A stretch of 64,000 nucleotides of DNA from Isoetes taiwanensis (Eukaryota; Streptophyta; Lycopodiopsida; Isoetales; Isoetaceae). A model generated the notes under the pieces. That model was not told the DNA's origin, made no database searches, and saw only the letters and a list, made by a program, of their open reading frames with translations. The DNA lies in the NCBI GenBank assembly GCA_021234155.1, contig JAJEKV010000012.1, positions 7,778,448 through 7,842,447 of the forward strand. The letters are read 5' to 3'. The translations under genes were made by a program, and so were the position numbers. Shown piece by piece: positions 10,587 through 22,774 of the stretch (the stretch's first letter is position 1; each line of letters starts with the position of its first letter).

Positions 10587-12790
10587 AGTCCACCCCGGAG
10601 TTGCAAAACCTCAGCAACCTTGAGCCCTTTGTCCAGCCAATTAAACTCTGGAAGGTCTTCCAAACAAATGAGTAAAATGGAGATCAGGATAAAGCCGAAC
10701 AAAACAAACTAGAGCGCCTTCTAGCTTCTGCTGTATTTGGGCAACGGAAATTTTAAAGTAAAGGCTCTTACCAGAATAAGGAGAGGCGTTGACGTTGATG
10801 GGTCTGTTGCAAGAGGAGATTTGAATACCTGCATAGACCTGGATGGACCGCGATGGACCTGCATATAGGATTCGTTTTGTTGCTTGAATTACTTGGAGTT
10901 GGGTGCCATTGCAAAGCCCACTTGCTGGATGCATGTTCTAAAGAGGATTATTATTAATCGTTAAATCAGGGGTCTCGTATGTTTATCTTGATCATAACCC
11001 ACTTGAGGGGGAGGTTAACCTCCTCTTCTTTAATATTGAGTTTGTACGGGGCACAAAGAACACAAAAATCGGTCGACTACCAGAGAACTTCCTTATTTAT
11101 AAACCAAGCCGACGAGAAACCTCCAGATGTTGAGTAGAGTCGCGAATCACGTGGCAAAAGTGAACGGATGATGACTGTCATCTGCCATGAGCACGAGCAG
11201 CATCCTGTGGAACTCCCTGGGTTGCCGCTGTAGAGGCTCCCCCACGACGAGCAGGATGTGTACTATACTGTGAAGGATCGATGCCGATAGATATAAGGCA
11301 TTGCCTCCACCATCGCCATCTGCTATAAGCACGAGCAATATCATGTGGAACTCCCTGTGGCGATGTTCGAATATAGAAGAGAAAAAATGTGAACCAAGCC
11401 ATTGCAAGTGGGGTTGAAATCAAGGTCTAAGGCGAAAGTAAGTTTATGATTAAGAAGAAAGCGGGAGAGGTCGAGAGTGCCAAGGTCAGAGTAGAATTCA
11501 CGAGGTTAGCGATATAACCAAGGAGCTAACAAGAACAAAGGGCTACCAAGAAATGTGAAATCTGGACAAGGTTTTAATGACAATATAAAAAGCAACAAGG
11601 ACAATGATGATGCTAGTAGGTCCTTCCAGTGATAAATCAAGAAGGTGTATAAAGCACCGAACGATATGCCTAGGCTGAGAAAATGAAAAGACCAACCTAA
11701 TAACACGACATATCAACCACATCCAAGAACATAAAAAGCAACTTCTCTAAGCTTACCAGATGAATGACAATCACCAACACAATGATGGATCTCACAACAA
11801 TGTCTCCAAAAAAAGGGTAACAGAGTAACATATCTTAAGCTCAAGCACAAATGCGAGAAAAGATGAATGCGAGCAAAAGAAACAACTCCATCAAGAAAAT
11901 AAATACCCACAAGGCCCCAAAAAATGCACGAGCCAAAAACAACCTATTTAAATTATATGAATTGATCAGAAAATGTATTTAGCAAGTTCAATTATCCTAC
12001 AACATTTGGATGGTCGCCCAAGTCTTACCGTCTATTATTGGCAATTGTTTACTGGATGCCCAGATTGTAATGTCATTTAACAATGTTTTAGCAAGCTAGC
12101 AATAGATTCTTATAGATATCTGAACCTTGAGGAAATAAAGGCAGTTGTTCTAACTTCACTACATGCATGGAATGTTTTCGGTTTAAGATTAGCTTTTGCA
12201 CTTCACAACCATTTTTTGCTCTTCAACAATGTGATCAAAATCCCTAGGTGCAATACATTCTTAGAGCTTTGGCAAACCATTTCACACGGATGATTTATAC
12301 ACTACACATATGTATGCTCTTCTTGCTCTTGTAGATATGTTCTCTTTCATCTGGATTTCCTCCACTAATAGGGAAACAGTTGCTTGTGTTGATAAGACAC
12401 GTACACAACAAATCTACAAATCTTCACGTTTTACATATTTTGATTCGTATAAGTTTTAGACATAATCTGAATCGTTTTATACTTTGATATGCCATCAGAA
12501 TCCAATTTCACATCCTCCTATGATCCAAACAAACTAATTGATACAAACATGATTCTTATGCCAGAACAAAGCCATATCGATAAACTATTTTACAGTATCC
12601 TTTGTTTTTCCAAACCACACCATTCTCCCCTATTTCAACCTTCCATGCCAAATGTTATCCACCCTTATTCAAACTCAATATACGATAGAATATAACAAAC
12701 CAAGTCCTTAAACATCCCAATCGACCACCCATAAACATAAACATTATTCCTATGCAGCAAATGTATTTCCATCATAGAAACCGTATTTAT
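10587..12790. other. 5' flank of the PPR gene and unassigned DNA
   Basis: Bases 10587-10934 are the presumed upstream region of the PPR gene. A 97-codon minus-strand frame (10934-10641) starts with ATG but has no family resemblance. At 11180-11370 a short unit including GCACGAGCA and GTGGAACTCCCTG appears twice, about 150 bp apart. The rest is AT-rich with no feature I can support. The last part presumably belongs to the Helitron that ends at 12819, whose 5' end I could not find. Confidence 0.35.
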
Positions 12791-12819
12791 GCCCGGCAAC
12801 GCCGGGCACCCGTTACTAG
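12791..12819 (+). mobile_element. Helitron 3' terminus
   Basis: Known plant Helitrons end with a short GC-rich hairpin, about ten bases, then CTRR, followed by a host T. Here the hairpin GCCCGGCAACGCCGGGC (12791-12807, 7-bp stem) is followed by ACCCGTTA and CTAG ending at 12819, then T. The same hairpin and spacing recur at 26113-26140. Only the terminus is visible: no Rep/helicase frame and no confident 5' TC end were found, so the extent of the element to the left is unknown. Confidence 0.75.
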
Positions 12820-12849
12820 TACATTAAGCGATCAAAAACAAAAAGAGAG

Positions 12850-13722
12850 CATACCTATACAATAAGCATAAAAGGATGGTGGAAGAGCTACTAGTGGACC
12901 CAAAAAGATTTGGAAGACACTTAAACCCATAAAATATGGAGCTAATGGGTTGCATGTCGATGCGCTTATGGTGCATGTGAGGAGGCTGTCCAATGTACCT
13001 GGGGGTGAGGTTAAGATGGCAGAAGACACATACACTGTTGCCGATATGCTTACCTTCTCCATGGATGATGTGTAGGGTGGGCTCAAGAGACTTGCCAATG
13101 GCAAAGCCACGGATGCTTGTAGCCTTATCGTTGAATTGCTTAAATAGGTTGGAGAAGAAGTTGCAAACAAACTGACCAATATGGCCTTGAGGGATGGATT
13201 TCCTATATCCTGGCAGGTAAATAAGGTTGTGCCACTGCATAAATCAAGGGATGAATTTGATCTAAGTAATTACCGTACCATCATGGTTGGTAGCCTATTC
13301 GACAATTGTTTGCATCTATACTTGAGCGCAAAATAAGCACTTGGACAGAAGATCATATTGCTAGAGTTGTAGGGGCAGGTGGGTTTTAGACCCAAGAAGT
13401 CCAAAGTTGATCACTTGGTCACTCTTCAGGCTATGATGGATTCAGTAGTTGGAAAAAAAAATTCATGTATTCTACTTTTGTAGATTTTAGCAAGGCCTTT
13501 GACATGGTGAATAGGCAAAACCTATGGCATAGGATGGTGGACTTGAACATCTCAAGCGAGGTTATGCATGTTGTAAGTGTACTTTATGAAAAGGTACTTG
13601 TGCAATTATCTTTTCCTTTTGTAGGAATATGTAGCACAATAACAGGGGTTCCAGGGGGATTTGATATGGATGTAAAAATGACAATTCCTGAAACCATAGA
13701 TCATATCCTTACAAACAATTGA
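12850..13722 (+). pseudogene. LINE reverse transcriptase fragment (second family)
   Basis: Plus-strand frames spell parts of a LINE polymerase: a finger-region stretch near 13200-13290 (WQVNKVVPLHKS, then SNYRTIMVGS) and the palm motif FVDFSKAFDMVNRQNLW at about 13470-13525, followed by a GVPGG-like turn near 13650. Several stops and shifts interrupt it. The wording of the motif (VDFSKAFD rather than LDFAKAYD) matches the fragments at 32612, 49600-51172 and 51780-52660 better than the L1-type copy at 17-21 kb, so I treat these as one family. No endonuclease is visible. Confidence 0.75.
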
Positions 13723-13968
13723 ATGGATTGTTATAAAAAAAAACATAGATTTAAAAAAAAAATATTGGTCACTGAATACATTAGTGAAAGTAGTCTTATT
13801 AGGACTTTAAGTTATTTTGGTAGAGGTTCGAGCCCCCATATTTCATATTATAAAACCCTAGGCGAAGCCGTATAGAGGCTCGATATTCCATACAAATCTT
13901 AGGTGAATGTGTATTTCATATTTCAAAATCATAGGTGCCCCCAATCATAAATAATCATAAGCGAAACG

Positions 13969-14323
13969 ATTATCAGATATAGCAGGTCAAACCTCAACAT
14001 CTAGATGCTTTTGCCCAGTCGGTTGGGGCAAGATAATTATTGTGTCGTATCAAATGGTGGTATCGGGGCCAAGTCTCGAGTTCAAGTCTCTATGGGAGCG
14101 TCCCAATTGGTAAATTACCTCATGGGCGAATGATATAAGTCTCATATGCTCAAGGGCGAGCGTTCTGAGGAGAGGAGGACTTGATATAGTTTGGGGGCCA
14201 TGGGGACTACTAGAGCAAATCTTGGGGAGGCGGCACCTAATTATCACATATAGAGGGTCAAACCTCAATGTCTAGATGCTTTTTCCCAGTTGGTTGGGGC
14301 AAGATAATTACGGTGTCATATCA
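13969..14323 (+). mobile_element. TRIM candidate: 84-bp terminal direct repeats with tRNA-Met-type PBS
   Basis: Bases 13969-14052 and 14240-14323 are direct repeats of equal length (84 bp), about 85% identical and both ending in TATCA. Five bases after the first copy, 14058-14070 reads TGGTATCGGGGCC, which matches 11 of 13 bases of the plant initiator-tRNA primer site TGGTATCAGAGCC. The 187-bp interior has no ORF of its own. These are the marks of a terminal-repeat retrotransposon in miniature. Against it: the repeats do not begin with TG, no target-site duplication is seen, and the purine stretch before the second copy (GGGGAGGCGG) is interrupted. Confidence 0.5.
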
Positions 14324-14392
14324 TTATCATGGTCTCCACAAGATTATGGTGCTAGTCCTTTGATTTTTGAGATGTTGAAATGCCTATAACAC

Positions 14393-14482
14393 CATTTTAC
14401 CAAAATTGATCTCCATGATGCTTATAATCTTATCTGGATTCATGAAGGCGACGAATGGAAGACGAGCTTTTGTACTCGGTAT
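14393..14482 (+). pseudogene. Ty3/gypsy reverse transcriptase scrap (30 codons)
   Basis: One open frame gives [20 protein letters not shown] followed by WKTSF. This is the well-conserved Ty3/gypsy RT segment that precedes the YxDD region. It stops abruptly at about 14482, where a different element's leader or LTR appears to begin, suggesting one retroelement inserted into another. Confidence 0.85.
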
Positions 14483-14990
14483 ATGATCATCATACCTATA
14501 TAATACATATATGATTGTCGCCTGTATTTAAACAAGAATATTCCTAAAACCTTTCATAAAATTTCTAGAATGTTCCTCTAGAACCCTCCAAATATTTTAT
14601 AGAGTTCCAAAAAGTTCTTAGAATTCCAGTAACATTCTTCTAGAACCTTTCGGAACTGGCCCCCCCGCTAGTATATAAAGGGGCCTTTAGCATGGGGTTC
14701 GATATTGCAGTTCAACGCCAGTTGTGAGCCTTTCCTTGTTTCAATGTCTTGTTCTCTTCCGCCATTCATAGCAATTGTACGTATTCATGTATGATATATA
14801 GATTATTCGTTCTTATCGAGTATCTATAGTGTGTTCTTGTATTTTGTTCGTAGGATCAATGATAGTTTAATTAAACCAAAGTCCATTGCTCGGTTATTGT
14901 CTATTATGAGCCTAGTTTTCTTTCCTTCTTGACTATCATCTTTCGATCATGGAAGATGCTACAACAAGGAAATGATGGCGAACACGATGC
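14483..14990 (+). promoter_or_regulatory. LTR/leader-like segment with TATA box
   Basis: The stretch has the character of a plant LTR: AT-rich, with repeated TTCTAGAA/CCTTTC blocks, then TATATAAAGGGG at about 14672-14683 followed within 30-40 bases by the probable start region. It directly precedes the gag relic on the same strand. A matching downstream LTR was not found, so the boundary calls are soft. Confidence 0.4.
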
Positions 14991-15600
14991 AGCAATTTAA
15001 GCAGCTTGCTCAAATGTGCCAAAGATTATAGCTAGAGAATAAGGAGCGTAAAGAAGATTTAGCATATATCATGTTTCGGCATTGGGCTCAACATCAATGC
15101 CTTTAGAGCCCAAGATTAGTTTGCACGAAAAATTTGATGGTATACAGTCAAAGCATTTGGTCGCGATCTGAATGGATCCTCACAGATATCAAGCTCATGT
15201 AGCTCGGTTGACCTTCTTCTTGCAGGACCAGCTCTTAATTGGTTTGCATAGTTGGTCAAGAAAGGGGTTCCATACTTAAAGGAGGATTTTGCGACCTTTA
15301 CTGCAGAGCTTGTGGCTTATTTTAGAGACCTTAATAGGCAAGAAACTGTGATCATTGGACAGCAATCTGAGGAAGGCCTATGTCCAGCTTTAGTTTGGGC
15401 ATTTGAATTAGCAAATTGCCCCAAATATATCTTCTTGTGATACTGCCCTTCACGACTATTTTCAAATGACATTGTTGTTGGCTATGGATGATCTCGAAAC
15501 TCTCGAAGAGGCTATGGAGTTCGTGACTTGGTGCGATAATCACCTATTCGAACATAAGCAGGGAGTCCAATATTCGCTTTTGTTTTGCAAATTCCCTTAG
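14990..15600 (+). pseudogene. Ty3/gypsy gag relic
   Basis: Retrotransposon gag proteins coat the genomic RNA. Fragments of the capsid homology region appear across frames. They include ISLHEKFDG near 15115, a YQAHVARLTFFLQD-like stretch near 15185-15230, and LVKKGVPYLKEDFATFTAEL then YFRDLNRQ within 15252-15340, continuing to about 15600 with a LAMDDLETLEEAMEF segment. At least three frameshifts and several stops separate these pieces. No zinc knuckle is recognisable. Confidence 0.65.
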
Positions 15601-15924
15601 TTGTTTCTGCCCTGCGCTAGCCGCATCTCCTGTCGCAAATGCTCCAATGCAGATGTAGGTGGATCATTTAGTTTTTCGGGGTTCTTCATTCCTTGCTGAA
15701 AAGCAGCATCGATGGGAGCCAATCTATTCATTTGTGGGGGGCTTCAGGACAAATGGTTTGTGGTTGCTTAATCAAACAATCTAGTTTGTCCGAAAATATC
15801 AGGGACCGGTCCATGTAGTAGAAGTCTCTCGATGGTTGTCCAACATTTGTTTGGCTCCTTCTGCAACTGAAGAAAGTTTCATTTTTCTGATAAGGCTAGT
15901 AAAGAAATTCTGGTTTCGGTACTA

Positions 15925-16161
15925 TTGGAGTCAAAGGTGAAGAAACTAAATGCTTTGGCACAGCTTGATTGTGGGACGAATGCTTGTTTTATAGATAGTG
16001 TGCTTATTTCTGAGCATGCAATCACTAAAATCAAGCTGGAGAATCTTGGAGCTATTGCAGTGATTATGGGGGGTGAGATTTCCTCTAAACTAGTCAAGAA
16101 TGTATTGTGCCCCTTAGGGCTTTGTTTGGAGGAGTTCCTTGCAAAGTTGCCTTCAATCTGA
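15925..16161 (+). pseudogene. Retropepsin-like relic of the same gypsy element
   Basis: A 78-codon frame contains LDCGTNACFID at about residues 14-24. This lies where gypsy proteases have LIDSGATxxFI, so the catalytic aspartate is kept but the DSG/DTG triad reads DCG. The following residues (VLISEHAITKI) also fit the family. No RT, RNase H or integrase follows, so the element is truncated. Confidence 0.55.
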
Positions 16162-16230
16162 TTGCTAGCCCACATGCACCAGTAGTTTAGGGCCAACATT
16201 GACTCGAGTTACAAATTAAGATGAAATTGG

Positions 16231-17160
16231 TGTGGTGAGCCATCAGAGTAGTTTAGTCGGCTAGAATAGTGGAATCACAATTCTCTCATGCTGGGATTCA
16301 AATTTCTCCTCCAACAGGTGCTCCAGATCATTCTTGTTTCTTAGTTCTAGCCCTAGTTCCAGTCCAAGTCCGTCTGTGGTCTTTGCTTCCCAGCTACTGT
16401 CTACTTAGTTCATATATCATCCCTTTACCTATGATCCAGTCCCTAGTCTCTTCCAGTTCCTATTCCAGCTTATATTCCCGATCTTGGTCCTAATTTAGCT
16501 TCTTCTCATGATTTGGTTCTTGATTTTGGTCCTCTCCTTGGCTCTGATCTTGACTTTGTTCTTGCTGCTTTCCCTTTTTTTGTTCTGGCTCTGAACCTTG
16601 CTTTTTTTCTTGTATTTATCATTCCAGTAGAACAAAATATTCTAGTCTAAATATAACACAAGAACATAATACGCTAGTCTAAATAGAATACAAGAATATG
16701 TACATTCATGAGAGCACAAGAGAACAAGAGAACACGAACAAGAATGGTCTGTTAATGAACCCGAATCCTTTATTGACTTCAAGTCGCTTCAGTCTAAGTC
16801 TTCTTTATTTTTTATCTCTTAATGATCAGGAAGAGCCTTATAAGGAGATAACTGATATAGAGGATATGCTGCAAATGATAGAACAGATTAAGGCATTGTG
16901 ATGTCGATTCCATCTCAAGTTGAAGGGAAATCTTGAACATGAGCAGAGGTAAGAGCGATAGCCAGCTAGCAGTTTCACATCTAGGTCAAGATTCTATTTT
17001 AACTTTGGGCCAGTTCCAGTCTCGCTCTCAGTTCTTATTTTTGGTCCTAATCCTGACTCTGATTCTACTTTTCCTCATGATCTAGTTCGTAATCTTGATC
17101 ATGTTTGTGTTCTGGATTCCCCTTTTGTTCTTGTCCCTGGCCCTGCACATACCCTAGCTC
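16231..17160. other. Pyrimidine-rich, low-complexity stretch
   Basis: Two blocks (about 16300-16610 and 17030-17160) are built from TTCTAGTCC/TTGGTCCT-like phrases, probably remains of one repetitive segment split by about 400 bp of other DNA. The intervening part has a duplicated CTAGTCTAAATA phrase near 16633 and 16672. No gene is seen. Confidence 0.4.
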
Positions 17161-17165
17161 TAAAT

Positions 17166-19819
17166 TTAAGCTTGAGCTCTGATTTTACCTCCAATATGCC
17201 TTTCTTGATGCTCCTCCAATTTTAGATTCTGCTCCTGAAAATTATCAGCATTATTTAGAATCCGCCATATGAACTTAGAAATCAGCACCTTGCTCTGGAG
17301 AAGAAAGCGAATCATCCCCAGCCCCCTACAAAGTTTAGGCATAACGACTTCCAACTAATTTTAACATCACCGCTTCTTCGCCACCCCCAGATAAAGTTCC
17401 CCGACAAGATTTAACAATGAGTCGCATCTTTGTTCGGTGCCAAGAAGATGGATGCCATATAGACGCGGTACTATTCGTGAACCGACTTTGCCACGATTAC
17501 ATTGCTAGCCATGGATAACATAGCCGTGGACCACCAGAACAAATGCCTTTCCAACCCCTTAATAATAACATCCCATGCGTCTCCAGATGAGAGGTGTATA
17601 CCAACCGGAATGCCCAGAGGCCTAGTTGCCTTCCCATCAGGAAGAACCTTCCATGGAAATGCAACCACAGAAGACGGCACTGGAGAGTCTAGGGCCCACA
17701 AGGCAGTACACTTTTGCCATCCCACAAAGATACTAGAAACCAAAGAGAGACTGTCCAACAAGGAAATGGCATTCTGCAAATTCTGCTCATCAGCCATTAA
17801 GAACAAGAAAGTGTCATCTGTGTACTAATTACAAATTTCCTGTGAACCACTATTCATGGGAAGACCATGCAAGATGCCTTCCTTCACTGCAAGAGAGAAT
17901 AACTGAGAAAGAACCTCTGCCACAATTGTAAAAAGCAGAGGTGCCAAAGGACAGCCCTGGCGAATGCGACGTCCCACCTGAAAAAATGCCGATGGTTCCC
18001 CTTGAAAAAGAAATGAAGAATGAGCAGAATAATGAAGTTTCATAATGTCTGTTGTGAACTGGGCACCAAAACCAAGACGTAGGAGGCACTGCTCCAGGAA
18101 ACTCTAGTCAACACTGTCATATGCTTTTGCAAAGTCCAGCTTCAAGTATACAATGGGATAACCATGCATTCTAGCCCAATACAGACCCTCATATGCTGCT
18201 GCCACATTATTCAAGATACACGGGCGAGGCAAGAAACCTGACTGTGTGGAAGAAATGGATTCAGTAAGCACGCCACAAAGCTTCTGAGCAAAAGCTTTAG
18301 CAAAGATCTTGTACACTGAGGACAACAAGATAATGGGGCGCCAATCTGAAATGGAAGAGGGATCCTTATATTTTGGAATAATAGAGATACAACTAGAGTT
18401 GAGGATTTTGTCTAGGTGCCTCTGTCTTTTAAAATCCCGGAAAGCATCGTACACATCTGCACCGAGCCAATTCCAGTACTCCTGGAAAAATTCCACTGGA
18501 ATGCCATCAAGACCTGGACACTTGCCTCTCTTGAGAGAAAATGTGGCTTCAGCTAAATCATTCTGGCAGATCTCAGCCTCTAAAGCAGCCCTTTGCTTAT
18601 TGGTGACTATCGGATGAACCTTAGCAAGCAAAGCCTCTTGAAAATCTGACTGAAAAGGAAGACGCCGAGCAGTGAAGAAAGCGGAAAAGTGATTGTGCAA
18701 AAAGCCTCTAAGCTCAAGTGGATCTGAAACAACAAGCCCATCATGAATCTGCAGAGGCTGAAGAGATGCAGCTAGCCTTCTTGTTTTGGCAGTTTTGAAG
18801 AAAAAACCTGTGTACCGGTCTCCCTCCTTGAACATTGCAACCCAGCTTTAATGCGAGCAAAATGCATCTGTTTAGACTCCATTTGCCTAATGCTACACAA
18901 AATTTGCTTCTCCACGTGACCATCTGATGGGGCAACAGACCTGCACGCATCAAGTTGTTGATAAAGAGCCAACAGAAGGCTCCGGTTAGCAGAAGCCTAC
19001 TCACGACCCCAACCTTTAGCAAAAGACTTCACAGCAGCGAGAGCATCAACAATACCTGCCATGCCTCATACGAGAAAGCAAGTGAACTACTGCCTACAAA
19101 CGCCGAAATTCCTCATTCTTCAAGCAAAATGTATTCAGCCTGAAATATATCTTAGATGCAGCATGTGCCACAATATGAGAGCAAGAGAAATACTGTGGAT
19201 TATGGTTAGAAATCGCAATATTCAATAGGTTATCACGATGAAAAGTGTGCATGTGGTTTGGCACCAAAGCATTATAGTAGCCTCTATTATGTCTTGCATA
19301 TGCTCTACCACCACCCAACCAGCCATTACACCAAGTAAAACTTGAATGACCGGCCAACTTCTATGAAGCCACAATCTTGCATTAAGCGATTGCCATTGCT
19401 CCCGCTCAAAGCCCCCACTATCTCTCAACCCTCTCGCCACATCCGCCTTGCTCAAGCTCAACCATGTTAAAATCACCCACCATGATCCATGCAACAAGAG
19501 AGCCTAACCTCAGTAATTTGGATCGCAAAAAAGCCCACAATGCGCCTCTCTGACGTGGTCGATTGTGCGCATACACATTAACCAATCCCCATTCTTGCCC
19601 CTTATCAAACCACTTGATTATGTCCACCGGAGTAAATGATACTGCAATAGTCCTCTTCCATGCTGTAAGGACACCAGACTTTGCTGAGTCTGAGGCCGCC
19701 ATAAGAACATTGTACTGCCTATTGATTACCGTAGCAACTTTGTAGACATCCTCTTTCTTGCATTTATGCTCTTGCAAACATATGAAGTATGAGTCCCACC
19801 TAGCCAGGGCCATGGACAA
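17166..19819 (-). pseudogene. LINE ORF2: APE-type endonuclease and reverse transcriptase
   Basis: This is the catalytic ORF of an L1-type plant LINE. The endonuclease (nicks target DNA) starts at 19819: WDSYFICLQEHKC, then WGLVNVYAHN and IMVGDFNMVE, the conserved GDFN box. Frameshifts scatter 19420-18840. From 18835 to 17471 one frame spans the RT: EGDRYTGFFFKTAK, KCPGLDGIPVEFFQEYW, LKLDFAKAYDSVD, RRIRQGCPLAPLLF, and the catalytic YTDDTF at 17807-17824. That frame is cut only by two TAG codons, at 18104-18106 (where Trp is expected after DSVD) and at 17825-17827 (directly before YTDDTF). Thumb-like sequence continues to about 17166. The RNase H/zinc-binding tail is absent. Confidence 0.9.
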
Positions 19820-19874
19820 CCTGCTCCTTTTAATAGGGGAGGAGGCAACCCCCGCACATTTCAGGAGATTAACT

Positions 19875-21591
19875 TCATTGATCAGGTGGATGTGGAAGAT
19901 GCTCTAAGTTCATATCAACATGTATATGAGACTCAATATCCACTTGATCAGCCCAATGTGGCTGCGCTGCTATTGGACGCATAGTAACTGTGGTGAGGAG
20001 TGGTGGTTCAAGAGGGTTAGGAGAAGCAGATGCAAAGGGCTGCGGTGCAAAGCAATTCCTCCTCCGAGCGGCTTTTTTCATGCGAGCAATGGACCATTCT
20101 TCTCAATGCGCTCTTGTTTGCGTGCAATCATGTCCAGCCTCTCTTGCTGGTCAGAAGACGAAAAAGGGGTGACGGCAAAGACAGGTGCAGGAGCGGTTGG
20201 AGTAGGGGTGGCAGCAAGGGAAGTAGAAGTAGGGGAGACAGAAGCAAAAGGAGGGACGGGAATGGAGGGTCTCCGCACACGATAGGTAGAGAAAGCCTCA
20301 ACATCAGGAAACATATTGGCAAGCTCTAGGCCATTAAGCAAAGATAATTTGTATTAAAAAAAAGTGGACCACTTTTAACAACCACAGACTTTGGGAGGGA
20401 AGCCTCAGCAGGAAGGGAAACACAAATACGAGGACCATTGACAATATAATGAGCAAGGTGCAACCCTAATCCATTAGCAATGGAGACCAAGAAGTCTGGA
20501 ACCTGCAACTCAATTGGGAAGTCCTCCAATGCAAACCAGCAGGGCATACGACGTGCACTAGACTTATTAGGAAGAAATCCAGGAGTGTATACCTGATACA
20601 AGAGATAATGCCCCCACCAAGGATCCACTCCACGTTCCATTAGTTTATCAACAGCAATAGGCGACCCGAACATCACTAAGAAATAGTTGTTTTGCCTATC
20701 CAAAACTTTCAAGGACTCATGCAGAGACAATCCCAACTTTTGCAGATGTTGCTTCAGCCAAAATCCCATCCTCTTGAGATCAAGGAACTGACCAGTGAAA
20801 TGACACACCACCGCATGGGACATTAGATTGTGTAGACTTTGCACATGGATTTTATGATCTATCTCCACAACTGAGACACCAGCCTGAGTAAAGGCGTTAG
20901 AACACACCTCTGCTTCATAGAACACGTTATCAGGAGGCAATTGAACATCCATTCGATCTTCAAGACCCTACAGTTCTTTCATATATTCAGACACCTCTCT
21001 TTTGTTATTCTCCATCATAAGGGATACTGCAACAACAACACGAGCAGAACACACATCAGATGTCATGTCTCGCATAATCCAATCACTGAAGCGCATTTGT
21101 GAGACTCGAGCAACAGTGTTAGGAGCAGACCAGGGAGTAGAGGGAAGAGTAGGGGACGGTAAGAGGCCTAAAGAGGATGGGGGAGCAAGAGACGAAGGAG
21201 TTGGGGCAGGGGCAGAGAGAGGAGGTAGAGAGGCAGAACCAGAAGAAGTACATGCCATAGAGAGAGGAGGGAACTGCAAATCCATAGAGGCAGGGGCATA
21301 TGCAAGTGGATTGAGACGAGAATTAGGAGGTAGCACTAGAGAGGCCAAAGAGGTAGAAAATTGCGAGCAAGACATACTGGTGACCATAGAGGCCGAAATG
21401 AATGATCCCAATTCCAGGACTGAAGCAGCAAGGAAACTACCTGATGCTATATACCTTGGAAAGCTCACTGTGCAGGCTTTCCAAAGCACCAAGAATCGCA
21501 TGAAACGGACACCCGAGGAGGGAGATATCGCAGACCGAAGCAGCGCCAAAACCCTAGTCTGTGGGCTGTGCCATCCCCTCCCTCTTTCCAT
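19875..21591 (-). pseudogene. LINE ORF1 with DUF4283-type domain
   Basis: ORF1 of plant LINEs is a nucleic-acid-binding gag-like protein. An ATG at 21589-21591 opens a frame that reads through a Ser/Pro/Ala-rich N-terminal half to 20326. It is broken once, by TAG at 20968-20970. The second half (20952-20326) has the DUF4283 pattern: VVCHFTGQFLDLKRMGFWLK, YFLVMFGSP, GVDPWWGHYLLYQVYTPGF, CWFALEDFPIELQVPDFLV. After 20326 the protein continues in other frames (20341-20078 and 20081-19875), a proline-rich tail with two frameshifts. No CCHC knuckle is seen. It lies just upstream of ORF2 on the same strand, as expected for a full-length element. Confidence 0.8.
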
Positions 21592-22774
21592 GAAAACACC
21601 AGTAGACTTCCCTATTGATGCGTCTGTTTTGGCCTTGCTTCATCTACTTTATTAATTTGGGATTATCCGGTGTGGAGGAAAACGTTTTTGGAATTGTTTT
21701 TGTGTGATTTCCTAAGATTGTTGTTTTTTTTTTCGCCGGAAAATTTTAGCGTTCATCCAGAAATGGGAAACAATTTTTTTTGTTTTCGTATGCTCTGGAG
21801 GAATGGGTTTAGGGATTTCGGCATGGATGCCACGATTGGTTTTGTGTAAGTTTCATCCCGCTTCTATTCCTAATCCTTGCCTCTGTGTTCCTCATTCCGG
21901 CAAACATGGCATGGAAGCCACCACTGTGAGATGTCTTATTTCTTTTGGATAGGTGCACAACTGCGCCGGTGGGTGGAAGAATTTGACTGGAAGAATTTGA
22001 CTGTAGAAGATGCAGGTTCGATTGGGTATTTAGCCGATTTTGCACCATTCTTTGTGTGTTGACACATTTCTGTTTGTTTAAGCAGGCAGATTTGTGGTAT
22101 CTACACTCTCCTGGATCACTAACAGCTTTTGTAAATGAGTATTGTTCTTTTGCAGGCATGGAGTGCATCAAAGAAACTTTGCACATACTATCTCCAGGGA
22201 TGGTGATTGGGGTTTGTTCATTCAAGATATGCTTTGTTTCCATGTGATTTTTGCAGCAGAAATTTGTTAAGACTTTATTATATATTGTTTAATGACGAGG
22301 TATGCTTTGTTTCGATTTGATTTTTGCAGTATTAGAGAGCTTATTTCTTATTGCTTGATGCTTCAAGTGCCCCACAAGAATTTTTTTCTGTATAACTCTC
22401 TATCTTTGGACAAGAATAATTTGCCGTAAATGCACATCAAACATTCAGATAAGTACTGCTACGTTTAGTGCTCAAGAATTGTTTCTCCTATGATGTAACC
22501 TGGCAAGCTGGGTATCCACGTATATTAGCTTTCTTTGTTCTGGCTTGCATAAAATTTGATGAATTGTGCCGTAGATTCATGCATTTAGATTCATGTATTT
22601 CTTAGTTGACCATGGCTCAGAAAGAGGTCTAATAAGGAATAAAACCAACGCACATATATATATGGTAAAGGTATGAGATGGACCATGGTATTTGAGACAT
22701 GGCTTCTACAATCACTTGAATCTACTTTGAGACAATACTTGAATTTACTTCTGATGTTGCTGCATGTTCTACAG

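Noticed and set aside
12824-13240. Minus-strand ORF of 138 codons
   Set aside because: Antisense to the LINE fragment, whose plus strand has RT motifs.
21002-21655. 217-codon plus-strand gene
   Set aside because: It is antisense to the Ser/Pro-rich half of LINE ORF1; the minus frame continues into a recognisable DUF4283 domain, the plus frame matches nothing.
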